A model generated the notes under the pieces. It was given only the letters and a program-made list of their open reading frames with translations, did no database searches and was not told the origin of the DNA. A DNA stretch of 40,087 nucleotides, taken from Acidobacteriota bacterium. Its GTDB lineage: Bacteria; Acidobacteriota; Vicinamibacteria; Fen-336. Every line of letters starts with the position of its first letter. The stretch's first letter is position 1. A program made the position numbers and the translations under genes. Positions 8,503 to 14,562 of this stretch are shown here, piece after piece. The stretch covers positions 24,477-64,563 of the forward strand of contig QHVM01000056.1 of assembly GCA_003223555.1 (NCBI GenBank), written 5' to 3'.

Positions 8503-8545
8503 GCCGGTCTCCTTCGCGACGCTCCGGTCGGCTTCGGGGCTGAAG

Positions 8546-8551
8546 ATTCTA
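8546..8551 (-). promoter_or_regulatory. -10 box for the secreted TPR gene
   Basis: The minus strand reads GTAGAATCTTC. TAGAAT lies 43 bases before the ATG, giving a leader of about 37 bases that contains AAGGAGA. No clear -35 was found. Confidence 0.45.
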
Positions 8552-8612
8552 CACCCCGGTTGCGGCGCAGCGGATCCGCGCCGAGAATGCAGCCCTTGCC
8601 AGCAGGGATGCC

Positions 8613-10427
8613 GTGACCGAGCCACGCTTCCCGGACCTGCGAGCCTTTCTCGACCAGCTCCGGCGCGAGGGCGACCTGGCCACGATCTCGGTCCCCGTCG
8701 ACCCCCGGCTGGAGGCGGCCGAGATCCACCGGCGCGTCATCGCCGCCGGCGGTCCGGCGCTGCTCTTCGCGAACCCGGTGGGCGCGGAGACGCCGCTCGT
8801 CACCAACCTCTTCGGCACCCGTCGCCGGGCCGAGATGGCCTTCGGCACGCGCCCGCTGCGCCTGGTGCGGCGCATCGCGGAGCTGGCCGAAAGCCTCCTG
8901 CCGCCGACCCCGGGCAAGCTCTGGCGGGCGCGCGACCTCGGCCGCGAGCTGCTGCGCGTGGGCACCCGGCGCCGGCGCTCGGGCCCGGTGACCGAGCAGG
9001 TCAGCTCGGACGTGCGGCTCGACCGCCTGCCCGTGCTCACCTGCTGGCCGGAGGACGGCGGCCCGTTCATCACCCTGGCCCTCGTCTACACGGAGCATCC
9101 GGAGGGCCGCGGCTCCAACCTCGGCGTCTATCGCCTCCAGGTCTACGACGAGCGGCGCACGGGCATGCATTGGCAGATCGGCAAGGGCGGCGGGTTCCAT
9201 TACGCGCTGGCCGAGGCGCGGCGCGAGAGCCTGGCCGTGACCGCGTTCCTCGGCGGCCCGCCCGCCCTGGCGCTGGCCGCGGTGGCGCCGCTGCCCGAGA
9301 ACGTGCCCGAGCTGATGCTGGCCAGCCTCATCGCCGGGCAGAAGCTCGACGTCGTGCGCGGACCGGGTCCCCATCCGCTGGTGGCGGAGTGCGAGATCGC
9401 TCTCGTGGGCGCGGTCCCTCCGGGCGTGCGCAGGGCGGAGGGTCCCTTCGGCGACCACTACGGCTACTACTCGCTCCGCCATGACTTCCCGGTCTTCGAG
9501 GTCCGGCACCTCGCGCGCCGCCGCGACGCGATCTACCCGGCCACCGTCGTCGGCAAGCCGCGGCAGGAGGACTTCTACATCGGCGACCTGCTGCAGGAGC
9601 TGCTCTCCCCCTTGTTCCCGCTCGCCATGCCCGGCATCGAGTCGGTGTGGGCCTACGGCGAGACCGGCTACCACTCGCTGGCGGCGGCGGTCGTGCGCCA
9701 GCGCTACGCGCGGGAGGCCCTGCGCGGGGCGTTCCGCATCCTCGGCGAAGGGCAGCTCTCGCTCACCAAGTTCCTCCTCCTGGCCGACCGGCCGGTGGAC
9801 CTCCGCGACTTCCCGGCCACGCTCCAGCACGTGCTGGAGCGGACCGATCCCCGCACCGACCTCTACGTCTTCGCCAACACCTCGATGGACACGCTCGACT
9901 ACACCGGCCCCCGCGTGAACGAGGGCTCGAAGGGAGTGTGGATGGGGCTCGGCGACCCGGTGCGGGAGCTGCCGCGGGAGTTCCGTCCCCGCCCCGGGCT
10001 TCCCGAAGGCGCGGGCGACGCGATCGTCTTCTGCCCCGGGTGCCTGGTGGTGGGCGGCCCGGCCTTCCCGAGCGAGCCGGGCGCGGCGGCCCGCTTCGCG
10101 CGCCACCCCGCCTTCGCGGGCTGGCCGCTCCTCGTGCTCACCGACGAGCCCCGGCGCGCCGCGCGCAGCGTGATCAACTTCCTCTGGACGACCTTCACCC
10201 GCTTCGAGCCCGCGGCCGACCTCCACGCCGCGGCCGAGCACACCGTGCGGCATCACGTGGCCTATATGCCGCCCATCCTGATCGACGCTCGCCTCAAGCC
10301 GGGCTTCCCGAAGGAGCTGGGCTGCGATCCCGACACGGCCGCGCGGGTCGGCCGCCGCTGGAAGGAATACTTTGATCGGCCCGTCGAGATGGGCGACGCG
10401 GAGTCAGCCGGCTTGGACAAAGCCTGA
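8613..10427 (+). CDS. mqnL: UbiD-family prenylated-FMN decarboxylase (probable MqnL)
   Basis: Decarboxylase of 604 residues using prenylated FMN. In the futalosine route MqnL removes the carboxylate of prenylated dihydroxynaphthoate after MqnP has acted. UbiD hallmarks are clear: PALLFANPVG, the cofactor-binding segment GSNLGVYRLQVYDERRTGMHW, the catalytic acidic motif RRAEGPFGDHYGYYS (Glu about 276), and late PGIESVWAYGETGYHSL. Length exceeds E. coli UbiD (about 500) by an extended C-terminal part. The GTG start at 8613 follows GCAGGGATGCC; the ATG there is out of frame. Linkage to seven menaquinone-related genes supports MqnL. The UbiX-type flavin prenyltransferase it needs is not in the window. 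Confidence 0.88.
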   Translation: MTEPRFPDLRAFLDQLRREGDLATISVPVDPRLEAAEIHRRVIAAGGPALLFANPVGAETPLVTNLFGTRRRAEMAFGTRPLRLVRRIAELAESLLPPTPGKLWRARDLGRELLRVGTRRRRSGPVTEQVSSDVRLDRLPVLTCWPEDGGPFITLALVYTEHPEGRGSNLGVYRLQVYDERRTGMHWQIGKGGGFHYALAEARRESLAVTAFLGGPPALALAAVAPLPENVPELMLASLIAGQKLDVVRGPGPHPLVAECEIALVGAVPPGVRRAEGPFGDHYGYYSLRHDFPVFEVRHLARRRDAIYPATVVGKPRQEDFYIGDLLQELLSPLFPLAMPGIESVWAYGETGYHSLAAAVVRQRYAREALRGAFRILGEGQLSLTKFLLLADRPVDLRDFPATLQHVLERTDPRTDLYVFANTSMDTLDYTGPRVNEGSKGVWMGLGDPVRELPREFRPRPGLPEGAGDAIVFCPGCLVVGGPAFPSEPGAAARFARHPAFAGWPLLVLTDEPRRAARSVINFLWTTFTRFEPAADLHAAAEHTVRHHVAYMPPILIDARLKPGFPKELGCDPDTAARVGRRWKEYFDRPVEMGDAESAGLDKA

Positions 10428-10497
10428 GGAAGAACACCCGACCCATTCATTTTTGTCAGATTCTCGGCAGGATCGACTATCCAAGCTCAAGGAGCAC

Positions 10498-10525
10498 TTG
10501 ACGTCTGAGCCGCCACCCGTATACT
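10498..10525 (+). promoter_or_regulatory. Sigma-70-type promoter of the M23 peptidase gene
   Basis: TTGACG (10498-10503), 16 bases, TATACT (10520-10525) is the closest match to a consensus promoter in the window. It sits in an AT-richer gap of about 140 bases. A purine run GAGGGGG at 10556-10562 serves as Shine-Dalgarno for the GTG at 10571. Confidence 0.65.
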
Positions 10526-10570
10526 ACGCGGCAATTTATTCGGGGGCCGTATCCCGAGGGGGTTGTGGCC

Positions 10571-11815
10571 GTGAGACGACTGCGCCTGCTCGCCGCCCTC
10601 GCCCTGCTCCTGCTGCCGATCCGTCTCCCCCTCAAGATGGAGTACCAGGCCGCGTCGATCCTCCCGCTGCCCATCCTTCCGCCGCTGCCGCCCGCGCGCA
10701 CCGTGGAGCGTTCCCTGCGGGTCGTCAGCGGCACGATCGCGCGCAACACCACCCTGGAAAGGGCCCTCGGCGCGAGCCTCGATGCGACCAACATCCACTA
10801 CCTCGTCCTGACCGCGCGGCCGCTCTACGACCTGGCCCGGCTCTCGGTCGGCCATCCCTTCGACGTCAGCCTCGATACGGACGGCCTGCTCGCCGCCTTC
10901 TCGTACGGCATCGACGAGCTGCGGACGCTGCGGGTCAAGCGCAACGGCGACGGCCTCGAAGCGCAGGTCGAGACGCGCCGCTACGACACGCGGGCCGAGG
11001 CGATCGCCGGCCGGATCAGCTCCAGCCTGTTCGGCGCGGTCGAGGAGGCCGGTGAGAGCGACCAGCTCGCCCTCGACCTGGCCGCGATCTTCGAGTGGGA
11101 CGTCGACTTCAACACCGAGCTGCAGCCCGGCGACTCGTTCCGGGTGGCGGTGGAGAAGATGTACCTGGAGGGCCGCTTCGCGCGTTACGGCCGCATCCTC
11201 TCCGCCCAGCTCGTGCGGGGCAGCCGCACGCTGCGCGCGGTGCGCTTCGACGGCCCGCGCGGTCCCGAGTACTACACCCCCGGCGGTGTGCCCCTGCGCA
11301 AGACCTTCCTCCGCTCGCCGCTCAAGTTCTCGCGCATCAGCTCGCGGTTCACCCACGCCCGGCTGCATCCCATCCTCAACGTCGTCCGCCCCCACCTCGG
11401 CGTGGACTTCGCCGCTCCCATCGGCACGCCGGTGCGGGCGGCCGCGGACGGCGTGGTGCTCGCCGCCGGGTGGTCGGGCGGCTATGGGCGGGTCGTCCGG
11501 CTGCGGCACATCCGGGGCCTGGAGACGCTCTACGGCCACCTCTCCCGCATCGACGTCCGGCGCGGCCAGCGGGTGGTCCAGGGGGATCGCATCGGCGCGG
11601 TCGGCATGACGGGGCTGGCCACCGGTCCCCACCTCGACTACCGGACGATCCGCAACGGCACGTTCGTGAACCCGCTCACGATCCAGCCCCCGCCCCCCCA
11701 GCCGGTGCCCGCCTCGGCCCGGACGGCCTTCGAGGCCGAGCGCGACCATGAGCTGGCCCTGCTCGAGCCCGCCGGCGCGATCGTGGCCGACGATACACCG
11801 GGCCCCCGCCGCTAG
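10571..11815 (+). CDS. M23-family murein endopeptidase (MepM/Csd3-like)
   Basis: Periplasmic zinc peptidase of 414 residues that would cut peptidoglycan crosslinks. A hydrophobic N-terminal segment (RLRLLAALALLLLPIRLPL) is a signal or anchor. Residues about 40-230 resemble the prodomain region of MepM/Csd3 proteins (TLERALGASL, FEWDVDFNTELQPGDSFRV). The LytM core follows: RPHLGVDFAAPIGTPV carries the HxxxD zinc pair, then YGHLSRID and GPHLDYR. The last motif has Asp where HxH has its second His, a variant I have seen in other M23 proteins. GTG at 10571 is preferred over GTG at 10565, which is only two bases from the Shine-Dalgarno. A murein hydrolase beside a secretin operon could help assembly; that link is inference. 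Confidence 0.88.
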   Translation: MRRLRLLAALALLLLPIRLPLKMEYQAASILPLPILPPLPPARTVERSLRVVSGTIARNTTLERALGASLDATNIHYLVLTARPLYDLARLSVGHPFDVSLDTDGLLAAFSYGIDELRTLRVKRNGDGLEAQVETRRYDTRAEAIAGRISSSLFGAVEEAGESDQLALDLAAIFEWDVDFNTELQPGDSFRVAVEKMYLEGRFARYGRILSAQLVRGSRTLRAVRFDGPRGPEYYTPGGVPLRKTFLRSPLKFSRISSRFTHARLHPILNVVRPHLGVDFAAPIGTPVRAAADGVVLAAGWSGGYGRVVRLRHIRGLETLYGHLSRIDVRRGQRVVQGDRIGAVGMTGLATGPHLDYRTIRNGTFVNPLTIQPPPPQPVPASARTAFEAERDHELALLEPAGAIVADDTPGPRR

Positions 11816-11858
11816 CTTCGAGACTGGACGGCCCCGGGGCCCCGCCGTACACTGGGGC

Positions 11859-12458
11859 ATGCGGGCTTTCGTGCTCCCGGCCCTCCTCGCCGCCACCGTC
11901 TTCGCGGGTGAGGTCGACGTGCGGAACACCGCCGCGGGGCGCATCAGCTTGCGCGTCAGCTCCGCGCCCCTGTCGGACGTGCTCGACCGCATCGCCCGCC
12001 AGACCGGGATGAAGGTGATCTACGACGGCCCGCCGCCCCGCGCGCTGGTGCGAGAACGGCAGTTCGACGACGCCACGCCGGCCGACGCGGTCACGAACGT
12101 CCTCGAGGGACTGGGCGTGAGCTATGCCCTGCGTCTCGACGCCACCGGGTCCCGGGTCGACACGCTTCTCGTCCTCGGCGCCACGGGCGCTCCGGCCCCG
12201 CCCGCCGTTCCCGCGGCGCCGCGCGCGCTCGTCCCGCGCCTGCCCGGCATGAGGAACCCTCCGCCCGCCGACGACGGCGACGACGAAGCTTCCCCGGAAC
12301 GGCTGCCGGAGGAGCAGCGGCCGCGGGAGAACAAGGAAGAGCCGGCGCGACCAGCGCCGCTCGGCATGCCCGCCTTCCCGCCGCCGGTCGGCCCGATCAA
12401 CCCGCTCACGATGCCGACGCCGGTCCCCGCCCCGTCTCCGACGCCGCCGCCGCAGTAG
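11859..12458 (+). CDS. Free-standing secretin/TonB short N-terminal (STN) domain protein
   Basis: Small exported protein of 199 residues. The signal peptide MRAFVLPALLAATVFAGEV is followed by one STN domain (about 27-92: RISLRVSSAPLSDVLDRIAR, TGMKVIYDG, ATPADAVTNVLEGLGVSYAL). The rest is low-complexity Pro/Ala with acidic stretches, ending PTPVPAPSPTPPPQ. STN domains normally form the periplasmic entry of secretins or TonB receptors; here the barrel is absent. The gene follows the M23 peptidase by 43 bases and converges on the secretin operon. It may be an accessory ring or pilotin-like factor for that secretin, which is inference. A truncated secretin is less likely because the frame has its own signal peptide and a clean tail. 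Confidence 0.75.
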   Translation: MRAFVLPALLAATVFAGEVDVRNTAAGRISLRVSSAPLSDVLDRIARQTGMKVIYDGPPPRALVRERQFDDATPADAVTNVLEGLGVSYALRLDATGSRVDTLLVLGATGAPAPPAVPAAPRALVPRLPGMRNPPPADDGDDEASPERLPEEQRPRENKEEPARPAPLGMPAFPPPVGPINPLTMPTPVPAPSPTPPPQ

Positions 12459-12483
12459 TCCGTTCGCGCCCGAGCGAGCGGAC
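12458..12483. terminator. Hairpin between convergent STN gene and pseudopilin gene
   Basis: GTCCGTTCGC pairs with GCGAGCGGAC across a six-base loop, with one G-T wobble. It fills the whole 27-base gap between two stop codons. No T-run follows on either strand, so termination efficiency is uncertain. Confidence 0.5.
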
Positions 12484-12485
12484 GC

Positions 12486-13118
12486 TCAGGGACGCGGCAG
12501 GGCGGAGGGCGACGGGCTCACGCCGATTCCGCCTGGTAGCGGCCGCACGCCCTGGTCGCGGCCGAGCAGCCGCGGCTGGCCGGCGAGGAAGAGCCACTGG
12601 TCATAGCGTGTGCGGCCGTTGAAGAGCCGCAGGCTCTTGTCCTTCTTGGTGCTGGCCACCCCCAGGATCGCACCCTGCGTCTGTCCGGGCGCTCCCGGCC
12701 CCGCCGCGAGCCCGCCCGCGCCCGGCACGCTCCCCGCCGCGCCGGCGGAGACCGAGGACCCCGGCCCGGCCGACGCTCCGGCGCCGGGAGCCCCGGCCGG
12801 GCCGGCGGCCAGCACCGCTTCCCCCGGATGGATGACGCGCCACTTGCCGTTCTCGCTCATCGGGTCGACGTACGCCTTCCGGAGGTAGTGGCCCTTGACG
12901 AGCGCCTCCATCGAGACCGGCAGCGCGTTGCCGTTCTTGCGCTGGTAGCGCTCGATGGCGCGGGCGATCTGGTCGCCGCGGAAGTACAGCTCCTCCTCCC
13001 GGTCGTTCTTCATGATGTAACGCCAGGTGGGCACGGCCGCCCCCATGAGGATGAGCATCACCGTGATGGCCGCGACGAGGACGACGAGGGAGAAGCCGGA
13101 GTCGTTTCGCGGTCTCAC
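12486..13118 (-). CDS. Atypical type II secretion pseudopilin without Glu5
   Basis: Protein of 210 residues with a class III signal. The prepilin peptidase site is SG/FSLVVLVAAITVMLILMG, so mature residue 5 is Val instead of the usual Glu. After the helix comes the pseudopilin signature DREEELYFRGDQIARAIERYQ and PVSMEALVKGHYLRKAYVDP. A low-complexity Gly/Ala/Ser/Pro insert of about 45 residues follows (around 120-165), then a C-terminal segment ending PSPSALPRP. The GTG start at 13118 gives a short positive leader VRPRNDSG, as expected for a prepilin; the upstream frame is a shadow of the transglycosylase gene. Last gene of the secretion operon. Lack of Glu5 recalls GspK, the tip pseudopilin, but the protein is much shorter. 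Confidence 0.75.
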   Translation of the reverse strand: MRPRNDSGFSLVVLVAAITVMLILMGAAVPTWRYIMKNDREEELYFRGDQIARAIERYQRKNGNALPVSMEALVKGHYLRKAYVDPMSENGKWRVIHPGEAVLAAGPAGAPGAGASAGPGSSVSAGAAGSVPGAGGLAAGPGAPGQTQGAILGVASTKKDKSLRLFNGRTRYDQWLFLAGQPRLLGRDQGVRPLPGGIGVSPSPSALPRP

Positions 13119-13128
13119 CGACCCGGCT

Positions 13129-13752
13129 TCACTGGGTCGCCTGGTACCGGCCCAGCACGTTCTGCACGTACCGGCGCGTCTCGGCGTAGGGAGGCACGCC
13201 GCCGTGGCGAGCGACCGCCCCCATGCCCGCGTTGTAGGCGGCCAGGGCCTTGCCCAGGTCCCCATCATAGCGGGCGACGAGCGAGCGCAGGTATCGCGAG
13301 CCGCCGTCGAGGTTGGCGGCGGGGTCGAACGGGTCGGCGACGCCCAGCTCGCGGGCGGTGGCGGGCATGAGCTGCATGAGGCCTTGCGCGCCCCTGGGCG
13401 AGACGGCCTGCGGCTGGAAGCCCGACTCCACCGCGACCACGGCCCGCACCAGAGCCGGGTCCAGCCCGTGCCGCCGGGCGGCCTCGGCGGCCAGCCGCTC
13501 CAGGTCGATCGGCGTCGACGCGGCGGCCGGCCGGATCTCTTCGATGATCTCGTCGGGCACGATCCCCCGCACCATTGCCGCCGGCAGGCCCACCTCGCCC
13601 CCCTCCTTCAAGACCAGCACGACGGTGTCGCCTTCCACGCGGCGGGCGCTGACCTTGAGTGTCGTCCCATTGACGAGGAGCGCGATGTCGGCCCGGACGG
13701 CGGCGGGCACCCCGAGCAGGAAGGCGGCGGCGAGGATCGGGGCCGTCTTCAT
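13129..13752 (-). CDS. Lytic transglycosylase, SLT family, dedicated to the secretion operon
   Basis: Periplasmic muramidase-like enzyme of 207 residues. The signal peptide ends near PAAVRA (residue 21). A short N-terminal domain (22-75) has a beta pattern, DIALLVNGTTLKV. The catalytic domain from about 83 has Glu109 in VVAVESGFQPQAVSPRGAQG, then LMQLMPATARELG, FDPAANLDGGSRYL, ALAAYNAG and the C-terminal TRRYVQNVLGRY. All family motifs are intact. The ATG at 13752 lies one base after the upstream lipoprotein's stop, so the genes are coupled. Its likely task is opening the murein for the trans-envelope machine. Confidence 0.93.
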   Translation of the reverse strand: MKTAPILAAAFLLGVPAAVRADIALLVNGTTLKVSARRVEGDTVVLVLKEGGEVGLPAAMVRGIVPDEIIEEIRPAAASTPIDLERLAAEAARRHGLDPALVRAVVAVESGFQPQAVSPRGAQGLMQLMPATARELGVADPFDPAANLDGGSRYLRSLVARYDGDLGKALAAYNAGMGAVARHGGVPPYAETRRYVQNVLGRYQATQ

Positions 13753-13753
13753 C

Positions 13754-14536
13754 TCAGTTGATCGTGACCAGCGCGGTGGCGGTAATGCCGTTGGCGGTGG
13801 TGGCGCGGACGGTCACCGTCTTCGGAGCCAGGGCGGGGTCGTAGCTCGTGCGCAGCACGTCCTCGGCTCGCCCGTCGTTGTCGGTAAACACCGGCTGACC
13901 TCCGCTCAGGAACCGCTCGGTGGAGGGGTTGCCCTCTATTGTAAAGATCACGGGGACGTTCGCAACCGGGTTGCCGTTGGCGTCGAAAACCTCGGCGAGG
14001 ACGGTCGTGCTGCGGCTGCCCGTGATCCGCGGCGGGTTGGCGCTCAGGAACAGGCGCGTGGGCCGGGCGCTGCCGATCGTCACCGTGACCGTGGCCGACG
14101 CCTCGGTCGCCGTCACCGCGGAGGCGCCCGTCGGCGACGTCACGGAGAACCCGACCACGCCCGGGCGCTCGGAGGTGGTGCTCGGGGAAGGCGTGGGCGT
14201 GGTGCTGCTGCCGCCGCCGGAGACCGCGGTCACCGTTGCCGTTCCCGACCGGCTGTCGGAGACGAGGTTGACCCGCACGACGCCGTCGTTGGTTTTGCCC
14301 TGCTCGTCGATCCGCCCCAGGTTCGTGAAGAACTGCACGACGGTCCCGTCGACGACCGGCTGGCCATCCGGCTCGATGAGGAGCCCGGAGATGATGGACA
14401 CGTCGCCGTGGGCGGCGATGAACTCGGGGTTGGCGTGGAGCTCCATCGTCGAGCCCGGCGGCGCCACCCTGATCGCCTGGTTGCACGTGCCCAGGGCCAC
14501 CGCGAGCAGGATCAGGGCCGCTTTCCTGAGGTTCAT
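13754..14536 (-). CDS. Lipoprotein with two invasin-type Ig (Big) domains
   Basis: Protein of 260 residues with a lipoprotein signal, MNLRKAALILLAVALGTC, lipobox LGTC at 15-18. Two bacterial Ig-like domains follow. The first spans about 28-105 (GLLIEPDGQPVVDGTVVQFF, GRIDEQGKTNDGVVRVNLVS). A Ser/Thr/Pro-rich linker comes next. The second spans about 155-260 (VFDANGNPVANVPVIF, VFTDNDGRAEDVLRTSYDP). These resemble Big_1 invasin/intimin domains. It sits between the secretin and the transglycosylase in the operon, so it may bind the machine or be displayed by it. The ATG at 14536 is inside a much longer open frame whose upstream part is a shadow of the secretin. Confidence 0.82.
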   Translation of the reverse strand: MNLRKAALILLAVALGTCNQAIRVAPPGSTMELHANPEFIAAHGDVSIISGLLIEPDGQPVVDGTVVQFFTNLGRIDEQGKTNDGVVRVNLVSDSRSGTATVTAVSGGGSSTTPTPSPSTTSERPGVVGFSVTSPTGASAVTATEASATVTVTIGSARPTRLFLSANPPRITGSRSTTVLAEVFDANGNPVANVPVIFTIEGNPSTERFLSGGQPVFTDNDGRAEDVLRTSYDPALAPKTVTVRATTANGITATALVTIN

Positions 14537-14562
14537 GAGGCACCTTCCGTCGATTCGAAGCT

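Noticed and set aside
11140-11815. M23 peptidase as catalytically dead because HxH reads HLDYR
   Set aside because: The GPHLDYR variant is, from memory, common among M23 proteins, and the other zinc ligands are present, so loss of activity cannot be claimed.
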